38,707 nt of DNA from Trichosphaerium sp. ATCC 40318 (taxonomy: Eukaryota; Discosea; Flabellinia; Trichosidae). The DNA is taken from positions 1 through 38,707 of the forward strand of contig JALMLS010000251.1 in NCBI GenBank assembly GCA_038496445.1. Direction: 5' to 3'. Within the stretch, counting starts at the first letter, position 1, and every line of letters begins with the position of its first letter. Position numbers and translations under genes: made by a program. Below, in pieces: positions 10,392 to 21,587 of this stretch. Below the pieces are notes generated by a model. It was not told where the DNA came from. It worked only from the letters and a program-made list of their open reading frames with translations, and did no database searches.

Positions 10392-11811
10392 TTACTTAGA
10401 ACGTCTTGTATTTGCTACAAGGGTATAAGTTATAAAGTGAGAATGAAATGACTTGCCTAAGCGTTGGACTATCCTAGCACGGCCTGGATTAATTATAGAG
10501 ACCAGAGCGGAACAGTAGTCAAGCAGAGCTTGACTATTGCCACAACGATTGTGAACTACATCACCTCGCTTTTGCGATATATTATGTATTAGTCGTTCGG
10601 CTGTGCTGGGAGCTATAGCGTTGGACACCAGGAATGTGACCATCAAATACCATATTTCCTTATTAAAGAAGAATTCGCAGTACCACCCACAAAAATCTAG
10701 AGAGCTTAGCATTGGTAGGCCTTCAGGCAAGTACTTTTGCAAGCACATCACGGCACTAAGAAATGCTTCACGGATCTCTATCATCATGAGGGTGTACCTG
10801 GACCAATAGTCAATGTCAAAATTATTTGACTCGCAAAACTCCTTGCTGAGGAGTTTACCGTGCTTTCGGTAGAACCTAATGGCTGTATGAGTGCTGCGTG
10901 GACAGCTAAGCAATAAGAAAACCAGCGATAGAAGGAGTTGACTCGGATTATCGATAAAAAAAAAAAGAACACGATTTTTATAATCCTATTTTTAGTTCAT
11001 CATTACTCATAACCCTAAAACCTTTTTCCTTCATAGTTTGTACGGTAGGTGCTAGCAGGTAACGAAAACATTTTTTGCTTGTTAAAACGAACTACAGGTT
11101 CACAGTGATGAACAAAAACGAGCTCAAATATGAAATTATCGAATTCTTATTTCCGGAAAAAGCAAAAAAAAAAAGTAGATGCCAAAGTGTACGTACCGCG
11201 TTTCGTCCAAAAATATGTAGACCACCTTATGACCTTGATAAATATTAGCTGAGGAAAAAAGTAACAAAAGAAAAAGTTTAAACATACATTCTAAAGGGCG
11301 AAAATTGCGCTCAAAGGCTATTGCCGAAAGATTGAAGACTAGAACATCTCCAGCGTTTCGAGCCTTTACGGCAGAGCACTTTAGAGCAACCCAGGCTTTG
11401 AGAATTTCAAACTGGGTTTTTAGAAGAGCAGGTTTGTTCATAAACCTTATAGTCAACTTCCATTTATCGCTGGACAACCACTCGCATAACGACAATTCCC
11501 TCACTTCAGGGACCATTGCTGGGAACCGGGTACCTAGCGTTCTATCGACAATGATGGTCAAATAACGCGCAATATCTGAGACGTCAGAGATATCAAATCT
11601 AACGCGTAATTAGTTTTACTCCAATAACCGATTTAAATAAATAACACGTACGTTATAGTAAGCCGGGGTCGCTTTAATGGCCTATAGCTCACGGTACTGC
11701 TATGTTTCCGCTTACTCTAAACACAAGTGTCATTACCACTACCTTAGTAAACTATCTACTACGTACTTGTCGATCCGAACGCTCTGCGTGAAAAGTATCA
11801 CGAGTGGTCAT
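10392..11811 (-). CDS. Family-2 lineage-specific protein with HEPN-like R-x4-H motif
   Basis: Exon order from 11811: MTTRDTFHAERSDRQ, then a short basic exon (YRPLKRPRLTIT), then FDISDVSDIARYL and RTLGTRFPAMVPEVRELSL with CEWLSSDKWKLTIRFMNKPA, then a long exon from about 10890 with RFYRKHGKLLSKEF, KYLPEGLPMLSSLDFCGWY, IWYLMVTFLVSN and ISQKRGDVVHNRCGN, ending at 10392. The plus-strand gene at 29763-30911 aligns along its whole length (MASRDTNH; FGRHFPDLV; FIPEGLPLLRCLD; INKRSLIYHGG). RGDVVH lies at 10551-10568. The exon 1/2 phase is off by one base. Exon 1 and the overall C-terminal layout recall family 1, so both may share an ancestor. No known family recognised; HEPN-like is an inference from motif and helical context. 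Confidence 0.62.
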
Positions 11812-11934
11812 CGTAGTGGTGCTTGAAAAAATTGTTAGTTTTCTTGTATTAATAAAACATGTCAAACTAAAATTAGGTTTTTTGGGTTTTTTTTGAAATC
11901 AAATGAGAATTTATAACGTTGTTTATGTGTACGA

Positions 11935-12555
11935 GCAGCAACCACCTTTAGTTCTTATTGGTTTCTCCGCTTGTACTTCCGTTATACACGAGCGGTTCGA
12001 CTAAAGAGGTCTAATGTTATGCCATAGGACTGAAGAGTTAGTTGACTCGCAAAGTTTTAATAAACCAAATTTGGTACCTAATTCATTCGAAACGTCAAAA
12101 TCACCATGTTGTATTTTTCCGTAAAGTTGGTTGGCGGTCTGTTTAAAAGCCTATGGCGCGTGAGACAGGTTTTCGGGAAACAAAGTTTTATTAATGGCAA
12201 CATGGAATTCGAACAAATAAAACCTCTAATTTTGTGAAATGTTGGCAAACTTTCAAAACTAGTAATTAACGTACCTCTTCCGCGTTTGCAGCCATTTTTG
12301 CAGACGTTTCGAGAAAGAAGAGACCGTTCTCCTTTGCAAATTGTTTTCCTTCGTCTGTGCTCATGGCGCGCTTTTGTTCAAGGTCTGACTTGTTGCCTAC
12401 GAGCACAATGGTCATATTTTCGTTGGCATGTTTCACAGCTACGCAAATTTTAGCACTCAAGTAATATAACGTACCTGGCAATATCACGTAAGTAAAACTC
12501 CATCGGCTCCTCTGTAAATACGATCTGGGTGACAGATTTGTACCCAACGGCGATG
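11935..12555 (-). pseudogene. 5'-truncated, intron-containing Rab2 pseudogene
   Basis: Aligns to the intact Rab2 at 27142-28071: the G4 box region [13 protein letters not shown], the G5 region FLETSAK, the C-terminal exon and the introns all match. Missing are the first exons (P-loop, switch I) and most of switch II; the surviving upstream remnant reads [14 protein letters not shown] where the parent has [15 protein letters not shown], and the WLEDARQ helix is deleted. Introns are retained, so it arose by segmental duplication, not retroposition. No nucleotide-binding P-loop means it cannot be a working GTPase. Confidence 0.85.
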
Positions 12556-12725
12556 GGCGACTCGCTTACAGGTACAACTGACCATTTGGCATTTAACGCT
12601 AACTACAAGGCTTCTTTTCGCTTTAATTTCAACAAGCTAGTAGGGTGGTAAGCCAAAGGTTGATAGAAGAACGCTTGGTTGCATACAACAAGGAACTGCG
12701 ACAACACGTGCTCTTTTGTGATCCT
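12556..12725. other. Short gap, nothing recognised
   Basis: No homology to Rab2 and no supported ORF; this is where the duplicated Rab2 block ends. Confidence 0.4.
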
Positions 12726-13340
12726 CTACATTGTATCACTTCCGGTTCTCTGGCTTTTGTAGTTATAATATTCGCGTCTTGATTTATTAGCAAATGTACA
12801 ATGCGCGTTGTAAGAGATATAGCCATAAATTTTAACTTCGTCCACGTTTTCTTTCGTTTTCAAAGCTTGGTGACTTAATTTTCTTATCTTTAAAAGCCAG
12901 TGATCGCTAAAATACGCAGATCTACGAGCAATGCACCAAACGACGTTGTCAACACAAAATACTACGATTTGACACTCCCTAGTTTGTTGTGTGAACCTTG
13001 TTGTTCCTCCAAAAGGCCCAATATCTGGCGTGTACCACGTCAGTTTGTACGGTTTAAATTTTAAACCATCGGAAAACACAAAAGTTAAGTTTGGCAAACA
13101 TGTCTTTACAGACGTTGAATGACATGCACAAATCTAATGTTTTTTTCTCTTGTCAGCCTTTATGTTCATTTGACGCGCACAGACACCAAAAAACCACAAG
13201 TTAGCAACTTTTGAAAACTTGCCTGGTTTCTCGGCTAGCAATTGTTCTCTGAGTCCAAGCCATAGTCCTTCGTATCTTGGGTCAGATAGTACTAAAGCCA
13301 CGCATAGAAGCAATAGAGTACTTGCATACGATAATTGCAT
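12726..13340 (-). CDS. Secreted protein, weakly like the C-terminal lobe of a pepsin-type protease
   Basis: Start chosen at 13340 because MQLSYASTLLLLCVALVLS is a textbook signal peptide with cleavage expected before DPRY. The first exon continues YEGLWLGLREQLLAEKPGKF and ends near 13205 at a GT donor; a second exon beginning about 13103 gives CLPNLTFVFSDGLKFKP and CQIVVFCVDNVVWC and runs open to 12726. The C-LPNLTFVFxxG pattern resembles the second lobe of A1 aspartic proteases, where it precedes the final disulphide, but I see no DTG/DSG catalytic motif, so this would be an inactive or partial protein. The exon phase is off by one base. Export is better supported than the family. Confidence 0.45.
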
Positions 13341-13673
13341 GTTTTTAACGGTATGATGGAAGCTAAGTGAGGCTACGAATTCATTGTTTTGCAGTGCAAT
13401 ACAGAAAGCCGCCAAAGTTAAGTGCCTGCTCTAGCTTATAAAAGAAGGTCACAAGCGCTAGAATGCCATGTACCAGCTGACCGTTCGCACCAACTTTTAT
13501 CCCATTTAAAAAAGTGAAGTTAGGTTAAATGCCGTGTCAGCAGGTGAACTGCTTATTAATGGGTTGTCGTAAATTGCTGGGTTTTATTGTGATTATATAG
13601 AAACAGTAACTCTTATTACAAAGGTTTCGATTGCAGAAGGATTAAAAATTGTATGGGCTCAAAAGCACAAAAA
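13341..13673. other. Intergenic, likely promoter of the secreted protein and 3' flank of the C2 gene
   Basis: No ORF with splice support. Both flanking genes are on the minus strand, so the stretch should hold the promoter of the secreted protein; no motif stands out. Confidence 0.4.
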
Positions 13674-15703
13674 TTATGCTTGCTTTGCTTTTGCAGTGTA
13701 ACCCAAGTGTAAACCTTGAGCAACCAACATACCAAACCCTGCAATGGCAGCAGGCACACCAATTACAAGGGAAGAAACCTAAAACTGGAGTCAGTAATGT
13801 ACTGCAGTAGGTAGTCTCCTTTTTACGTACCAGAGTATTAGTAGGATCTACTAGACCGCTGGCAGCAACGCCGACGGAAGTGATTGTGAAAGCGGCAACA
13901 AATGATATGAAAGAAATACCATAGCTAACAGCGCCAGCAGGTGCACTAGTACTCTCTGGTGCAGATTGAATCGGAGCTGGTGTAGGCGATGAAGCATCAC
14001 TGACAGCATTTTTTGCTTCAGCAAGGGCAGACACGAGATACTCTTTAACTTTTGCGGCTTTCTCTATTGCACTGCAAAAAAAATTAACAGAGCGTCCTTA
14101 CATAGCCACGTGATGGTACCTTAGGGAACTATCCGCTCCACAATATTGTTTAAAATCGGCGTCAAATAATGTAGAAAGTTCAGTTGCTATGCTATCTTGA
14201 CCGCCAGCTACAGGTGCTTCAACAGGTGCTTGTGACTTAGACTGAGCCTTCTAGAAACCAGTAAAACAAACGAATTCTGTGGTTTGTTTTTCGTACGTAC
14301 AGCTTTCTTCAACGACGCTTGTAATTCAGAAATTGTTTGCTCCTTTTCGGCATTTTCTGTGGTAATACGCTTCAACTCCTCGTCTTTAGCATGAAGGACA
14401 CTTGATTGTTCTTCAAGAGCAGCTGTGTTACGTTCCAACGCTTCTTGCATTGCTTCAACATCTTCTTTAAGTTCATCGATTTCGCTAGTATCAACTGGAG
14501 CTGCTGGGGCAGCTTTTACTTCTTTAGGGTTTTCTTGTTTGCTTAATTCTGCATTTTCTGCTCGGAGATTATCTAATTCTTTTTGTAGCTTTGCTACAGT
14601 CTCATCGCGTTTCTTTAGTTTATCCTCATTTTCCTATTACAGTTGTTAGAAGGATAACTCGTGTAAAATTAAGAAAAACGTTTTTCGAAGCGTCAAAAGT
14701 TTGAAACGGCTGATTTTGGTGTTTTTAGACGCACCTGTGCACGTGTGAAGGCATCAGAGTGTTCTTGGGTCACTTTGTTAAGAAGTTGTCGGAGTTCTTC
14801 CGTTTCAGAAGTTTTAGAGCCGCTCTTTAGCTTGGACTTGCTTGGTTGTTTTTTTGGCTTTGGCTTTTTATCTTTACTGCTTGTCTTTGGACTAACATGC
14901 TTGGAGCTGGTTTTCTTTTCTAATTTCTTTGATGAATCTTCCTCTGGTTCTGCTTTAGCTTCGGTTTCAGCTTCGCTTTTTTTTAATTCATCATCTAAGC
15001 TATCTCCAAAATACTAAAAATATGCTTAATACATGCACGCCATCATTTTGTAACTTTGTAGAACGATAAAAAACAAACAATTGGATTGTGACATTTTCTC
15101 CTTACCTTGATCGATACTTTGAGTTCTCCGGATACCTTATCCTTATCCTTACGTTTTCTAAGCGTTTGCCAACCACTTACTTCATCTACAAAATAATTAA
15201 TAAATTATTGATAATTATTGTTGTTTCCAAAAAAAATGTGAGTAACAAGATCGTACGTTTCATTAAATATGCTACTTTGAAGGAAAGTTGCCCCTGTAGT
15301 AAAGCGGTTACTTAGATACCCGAAAAAACAAAAAGGTCAATAATGACGCTATACCATGAAGTCTTTCCCAAACGCGTCGTCGTCCCACATAAGGAGGTTA
15401 ATTTCGCTGTCTTCAGATACGCGACTCATCGGAACTGCAAACGATTCCTACGCGCAATTAGCAACGGCTATACACCCCCACACAACGGGTAAAGCGTATA
15501 CGCACATTAAAGATTGGGGTCAGTGTGTTGGGAATGATTTTCGTTTTATCGATCTTTTTAGACCCCACTCTGATGTTAACATACGGATCACTTGTGCCTA
15601 TGCAAGTTATTAGTTTTTACAGGTAAAACAAAAACGTACCATCACTATCGTGGGCGTAAAGATCGCGGCCTTCGATAATCCTAATTAGAAACCCTCCGCT
15701 CAT
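13674..15703 (-). CDS. C2 domain - coiled coil - C-terminal membrane hairpin protein
   Basis: Start MSGGFLIRIIEGRDLYAHDS at 15703. The C2 domain runs over four or five short exons: TSDPYVNIRVGSKKIDKT, IIPNTLTPIFNESF, INLLMWDDDAFGKDF, and the closing strand VSGELKVSIK. Aspartates of both calcium loops (DLYAHDSD..SDPY and WDDDAFGKD) are present, so Ca2+-dependent lipid binding is likely. Next come a Lys/Ser/Glu-rich linker, long coiled coils (about 14210-14770; KKRDETVAKLQKELDNLRAE), an Ala/Pro-rich spacer and two hydrophobic segments near the C-terminus (SYGISFISFVAAFTITSVGV; LVIGVPAAIAGFGMLVAQG) ending YTAKAKQA. This is a tether-like layout: tail-anchored with a hairpin, coiled-coil reach and a C2 tip. 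Subfamily unknown. Confidence 0.82.
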
Positions 15704-15957
15704 TTGTTGGTTGAGGTGTTGTGGCAAAGAATGAATAATAATTCCAAAATAAAGCGGGTCTCTATAAGTAAACAATATGGTTGACGTCACTTGTGTGCGC
15801 ACTAACACGAGTGTATGTCAACTAAAAGCTCTTCAATGTTTCACTGATTAATGCTGATGTGGACAGTTGATAAAATATTCTGCAAAGAGTACAAAGAAAT
15901 AAGGCAATAATACTAATGTCGGTACTTTATTTTAATTGAAATCAAACTGATACGAGC

Positions 15958-16499
15958 TCACGCAACGCGGAGTATTATATGTACACCGGAAGAAGTGTCA
16001 CAAACTTCACTAATTTGTCCAACTTTAAGAGCGAAACTACACTACGGTTAATACGTACTACGCGTAAAGATTCACGTACGAGGCTTGTTCGAAAGGTAGA
16101 TGCATTTCACCTGAGTAAAGTAAGAAAACATGCTCTAATTAAACAAAAAGCGCGCCTCTGCCAAAGAAACCTAAATCACCACCTCTTTTGGCTGACGAGC
16201 AATCGCTGAACTCTTTGGCAATGTCAACAAATTGTTTTTCCCCAGATGTTATTTGAGCGCGATAGCCTACGTCTGTGAGTGATACTTGGCATAACTGGAA
16301 CGTTTAGAGCCGGAGTAGTTCCGTTACCTTTTAATATTTCTAAAGCTTCGTCCTTGGTTCTAGTTACATTGTCTTGGCGCCAACTACGTGGGTTTCTATA
16401 CAAAAACGTCCATTAATAGATGCAATGTCCCACAAGCACTCCTTACCGTACGGCGTTGTGTTTAACTAGAATATGGGAGCAGCGTACTTTGGTTGTCAT
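15958..16499 (-). CDS. Pin1-type parvulin peptidyl-prolyl isomerase without WW domain
   Basis: Start MTTKVRCSHILVKH at 16499, then NPRSWRQDNVTRTKDEA, FSDCSSAKRGGDLGFFGRG, EMHLPFEQASFALKVGQ and a last exon ending SSGVHIILRVA, stop at 15958. Parvulin catalytic landmarks are visible: His in SHILVKH, Arg in NPRSW (phosphate loop), Cys-Ser in DCSSAK, Phe in PFEQASF and the final HII. Length is about 115 residues, the size of single-domain plant/algal Pin1, with no WW module. One intron (about 16102-16146) reads GCGCGC...CAG; splicing it as a 45-nt GC-AG intron gives the perfect RGEMHLPF junction. The enzyme isomerises pSer/pThr-Pro bonds. Confidence 0.9.
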
Positions 16500-16607
16500 T
16501 TGATTACTCTTGCACTGAAACTTAAACATGGATAATTTAAGTAAGATGATTTTATTGTATAGTACAGTTTTCTTTTTTTTTGACATTTAACGCAATGACA
16601 CTCCTGG

Positions 16608-18548
16608 TTACTCACCGAAACTTGGTACGTAAACCTCCACGCGTATGTCTAACTCTTGTAGACATATCTCAGCGCATTTTAGACGCAAAACGTTGAATGC
16701 GTGTACTGTGTTTCTATAGCCTGCGTATGCGTTCAAATATTCCCTCATGCAATCGGCATACCTTCCTTCGGCCTTGGCAAATGCGAGAGCTGCTTCTAAG
16801 TGAAAATTAAGAACGATTTTATCTCATTTCATTTAGTACACTTGCCTGTGAATTGATTGTTTTTATGGACATATCCTATCGCTCCTTTTGTCCTCGCACG
16901 TTCATCAAAGGCTTGTTTCCATTCCAAAATTTTATTTTTAACTTCTTGATCTTCCAAACTCTCACGTAGTTGCAGTATGAGCTTTAACAATCCTTGTGAA
17001 ATATTATTATTCTAAAATCATTTGTTAGTAGTTTGTACTATACTATAGTAACATACAGTATCTACATAAGATGATCTAAAGGCTTTCATCATCATATCAA
17101 ACTCTTTAATATATCTTGCTATGATATCATGTAATTCAGCATCCTCGGTTTGTAGTGCCTCAAAGAATATAGATAACTTATTTAACGCTTCGTCCGAAGA
17201 GTGCTGTGCAAAAATATATGTAAAATCTTCATGACTAAAGTGAAATTAATCCAACAAGTACCAGCAAAGAGAGCACGGCTTGGTACTTACTCCATAGAAA
17301 ATATGACTTGAGCAAAAGGCATTAATAGGCTCGTTATTTCTTCGTTTAATCTGACACACTGACGATCAAGTTTTCGAGCACTCTCAAGGATAGGAACTAA
17401 GGATTATTGTTTAGTATCAGTTCAGTTGCTATTGTTTAAAAGTACCATTACGAAACTTTTCGTAAGTTGCTTTTTTTGTACAGTAATTGAGTTGTGCTTC
17501 TCGTGTATCGTTTGTAGATTCAGCTATTCTTCTAGATTTTCTCAATATATTAAAACCTTGAACAGCATGTCTAAGACTTTCAGAGTACGTCTGTCCATGA
17601 TTAGTTTCATTTGATGTGTAGTATTCATACTGACTTGGTTGTACCTTTTTAATTTGCGTTATATCACGTAAGACACGAATGTTTTCAGCTGTGACATAAT
17701 GAAGATGTTCTATCAAGCCTGGCATCTGGTCCAACAGCTTTACAATAGGATGATTTTCAAAACGCCCTAAATCCAAATATTAGTTTATAGTTGATTGTAT
17801 CAACCTTTCTTACGTGATAATCTAGTTATACCCTTACTTGCAACCGCAGCTACCTGTCCATTTTGAGCAGCATGTGCTATTAAGTGTCAATTTGGCATTT
17901 TTTGTTGTTTTTTTCTGACACGTGATTAGAAGTTTCAACATACCTAACCCGTGTACGTAAACCTTGGCTCTACCAAGTGCCTCTTTAACACACGTTATAA
18001 ATTGAACTACAAACTCATAATCAATACAATTAGGAAAGCCCTACGCAATTTTGAACGAACACGCGAATAACGTTTACGCAAAAACAAAGGTATGTACCTG
18101 CGCTAACGTGTCCACGATACGTATAAGGTTATCAACGTATCTACGCGAATATTTAGCTCCTCAAGGTTTTGATTGACACATACTGTACGTAGCTAGGTGC
18201 TCTACCATCCGTGTTCTGCTACACAGTTAAGGGACGATTATTCACATTGAATGAAGTAAATTGTAATGGGCGGATCAAGGATACTGCTTTGGCGCCTATT
18301 TCAGAGGCTTCTTCGCGTATTTCAAGCAAGTATTTCAAAATCATTTGTATTGCGTCGTATACTGGCTCCAGATCAGTTTTGTACTTACGTACAAGACGCT
18401 CCTCGAACCATTTGCCGAAAGACCACAGAGAAACCAATTTTATCTTTACATCCGTTGATTGGTGAACTTGTGGTTTTTCCGCCACCACCTTTTGCATCTC
18501 TACAATGTCAGCAGAGAATAAACCGACAAAACTCGCGGCTCCAGTCAA
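16608..18548 (-). CDS. Long alpha-helical, BAR-like coiled-coil protein
   Basis: At least eight exons. Start MTGAASFVGLFSADIVEMQ at 18548; then EPVYDAIQMILKYLLEIREE, a short exon with EHLATYVDNLIRIVDTLAQ, GFPNCIDYEFVVQFITCVKE, RFENHPIVKLLDQMPGLIEH, YSESLRHAVQGFNILRK, LDRQCVRLNEEITSLLMPF, ELHDIIARYIKEFDMMMKAF, EWKQAFDERARTKGAIGY and AALAFAKAEGRYADCMREY, ending VEVYVPSFGE at 16608. Nearly every segment is helical, and the last third (lysine/arginine helix, then EAALAFAKAEGRYADC) resembles BAR domains of sorting nexins, but I see no PX domain. Its first intron/exon block was copied to 8.62-8.79 kb. The exact splice at about 18210-18280 is unclear. Function is inferred only from fold. Confidence 0.62.
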
Positions 18549-18612
18549 GTTCGTTCTTTAAAAGGCTAATTACACTTTTATAGCCGCCCAACGCGTAATT
18601 AGTATGATTTCA

Positions 18613-21168
18613 GGATGACAACGTTTGTTTCTGTTGTTGTAAACAAAATGTCATTACCGCAGTTCGAAATAGCCCCACGACACTAATGAGAGTATCAAGT
18701 ACGTATAAGCTGCGTTTGTACAACTATTGTACAGTAAAAAAGTTCTTAACCCAATCAACGCGCAGCCAAGCTTCGAAAACAAGTGAGTTTCACTTTGAAA
18801 GACAAAAAACGCAAAAGTGTCCAACAATCGCTTAACAGCCTTGGCGCATCACTTCGTGTTCAAATATTAGATGACTGGTACAAAGTGACATCAACAGAAA
18901 TACGTACCCATGCCGATAAAGCAGTGAGCAACGAGTACGATTTCACACGTGACATTTTTTTATGATAACATAATCCCAATCTTCTAATGCATTGATTAGG
19001 TACAAAGATAATCCAATGTTGTTTCTTTCATCTTATCCCCAACATACATGGAATACAAAAAAACTAGCAATAGCAGGGTACGTTCTAGCATGGACAATAT
19101 TGTTTCGGGAGTCTTACTGTGTAGTAGACACATTCATAGTTCCTATTGGACTGCTGAAAATATATACGAGATTCTCGATGATATCGCAAGAGATTTCAGA
19201 ATCAAAGCACTGGATGATTGGTACAAAGTTAAAATTACAACTCTACAGAGTCATAAAGCTGGAAAAGCACTACTAACATTGTACGCCAACATTACTTGGA
19301 GCCGCAGTCTCTTATTCATTCCTTAGTCACAACAACTCTATGGCATCTTTACTGCTTTCTACATATAAAGACTACGAGTGGGTAGCTGCTAGGTTAGAGT
19401 AAGTTATTCACAATCTCAATAATATGAACCCGCCTCATCTTTTGCAGACCACGCAAAACAAGTAAATCTAATGATAGTCGCCACACAATGAACGCAATTG
19501 GTAAAATACTAAACGTTAAAACTTTGGACGATTGGTATAATATAACATCACAACAAGCATCCTTGAATGGTGCAAGATCGTTAATACAAACGTAGAAGAT
19601 GCTACTCTTACATGTTTGAACTAACTACATTTCAGGCATGGTTTATTCTATACTACAATACGGGCTGTATACCCAGAGTACTCGTGGAATCCTCTTTTAT
19701 TTGCGTACGGGAAATTATGACGGTCAATTACTAAATATAAAGTTTAGGAGTGTACCTCGGTGTCACTGGCACTCTGTAGACAATCAACGTGATATGTTAG
19801 TATTCATGTCGCAGAAGCTCCAAGTAAAAACATTAGAAGGGTGGTACACTATCACAAATCAAGACATTCTCGATTTGGGCGGATCAAGCATAATGTCGAT
19901 GTAATATTCAAAAAAATTTCTCATTTTTTTCTCATCATTCATAGATATAAAGGTTCCTTGTCACGTGCCCTAGTGTCAATATTCGCTGATTACGATTGGG
20001 TAAAATGGAAATTTACGTACGCGTGCAACTTATTATTACTTTTTTGTTCACGTGATAAATCAGAAACACGCCAAAACAATTCCACGACGAAAACGAATTA
20101 TATAGTAACAAGATGGAGTTTGTCGCAGAACAACTTGGAGTCAAACTTTTTTCGGATTGGTATGCTGTATCAATGCGAGATGTATATACTGTAGATAACG
20201 CTGGTCCATTGATAGGAAATAGGTAGAAAGAGCCATGTTGCAATAGTTTGTTAATTTTTTTAGATACAATGGATCTATTATACAAGCTTTGAAGGCAAAT
20301 TATCCTAGTGAACTATGGCACTTAGAAAAGTTTCTGTATGCTTGAAGCTTTTACTAAGAGGAGTATTGATATTTTCTAGTTATGACAATAGCCGCTATGG
20401 CTATATTGATCGTGCTACCTATAGCAAGCTGTACTATGAAATTGATGAGATGGTATTTGATAGCGCGTACGAGTTTGTCAACTTCGGGTTTTGTTATAGT
20501 CTTACTAGTGTATAGCAAGCAGCTTATTAAATTTAAACGGTTAATAAGGAACCTCAACATTACTAAATTGAAGCAATGGTATAGTATAACATGGAGTAAT
20601 TTAATAGACACTGAAGGTGGATGGCTACTTCTCAAGTACGTAGCGAACGCTATAAAACCAAAAAGTAAACACTTATACTCAAAGATTTCGTGGCTCATTG
20701 AGACGTGCCTTGGAAGCTATTTACCCTGGAGTTACATGGGATGCAAAACAATTCAAATTCTCGTAAGCTATTAATCAAATACTAAACTAAACAAGCAAAG
20801 GCATGCACCCTCGGGTTATTGGTATTCAAGGAACAACGTGTTACACTTTTTGCAGCATGTAGAAAGAAGCCTGCTGATCAAGTCTCCAAACGAATGGTGC
20901 GTTTACTGCAATCTAATAAATCAACTCCTAAGTATATGACCAAATAGGGCACGTGTATCTTTGATCCAAATAGTAGAGCTTGGTGGTACTAGTATTGTGT
21001 CAAAGTATCCACAAATACTGGAACGCCTCCACCCTAGTCATCCTTGGGATTGGTCTATGTTTGAACTGAGTGATAAGCGTGCTTCTCAAAGGTATACTAA
21101 TTGTGTTTGTATCTGTATTAACTCTTAAAACCAGGCAATTACTTGCTTGCACTCGTGAGATTCTGTGA
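18613..21168 (+). CDS. Protein of tandem 'DWY...GG...YxGSL..AL..YP..W' repeats
   Basis: Six or seven repeat units can be read across many short exons. Each opens with a leucine-rich turn and WY: VQILDDWYKVTS (about 18860), RIKALDDWYKVK (19200), NVKTLDDWYNITS (19515), QVKTLEGWYTITNQDIL (19820), GVKLFSDWYAVSMRD (20130), NITKLKQWYSITW (20560). An intron often follows, then the second half: RYKGSLSRALVSIFADYDW (19945), RYNGSIIQALKANYPSELW (20265), GSLRRALEAIYPGVTWD (20700), and a last unit GGTSIVSKYPQILERLHPSH (20980). Stop at 21168. I have seen this repeat type in proteins of algae, fungi and other protists but cannot name it or its ligand. The intron in the middle of units suggests amplification of whole exon-intron blocks. 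The first exon is not fixed; coding-like sequence starts near 18613. Confidence 0.7.
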
Positions 21169-21587
21169 CAGTGTTGACAACGATCGAAGCACATTAAATG
21201 ACGCAATTTTGGGTGAATCTATGTGACGCAACATCACTCTGATCTCTTATTGATTGCAATACCACTCAGAACAATTTTATGTTGTCATACAATATCATAT
21301 TTGTAGAGCAAGAAGCATAAAAGTAAAGAATTTGTCTCCAGCTTTCATTTGCTAGTTTTGTGAACTTGTTAATAACCAAAGCTGGCGGCTGGCCATGTGG
21401 TAATTCACGTACATACAGGTTATTGATACACAGAATACATGTTGACCGCCCAACTTGTTGGAATTTCAGTAAAAAACTGGTAAGAAGATGCGGTTTGACC
21501 GATAAGGACAAAAAATAAAATGCACTTTCTCGGTTTCCTAAACTGTTTACCTCAAAAGCCGTTACATACTATTAAAATCCTACTTCA
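21169..21587. other. Intergenic, promoter side of the family-1 gene
   Basis: No coding or RNA feature supported. A 5' flank for the gene starting at 21588 must lie here; I do not see the flank block shared by the other family-1 copies. Confidence 0.4.

Noticed and set aside
12266-12547. Second functional Rab GTPase.
   Set aside because: It lacks the P-loop, switch I and most of switch II, and the WLEDARQ helix is deleted.
14425-15017. Plus-strand Ser-rich ORFs opposite the C2 gene.
   Set aside because: They are antisense to the coiled-coil and Lys/Glu-rich linker; the minus strand has the splice signals and domain matches.
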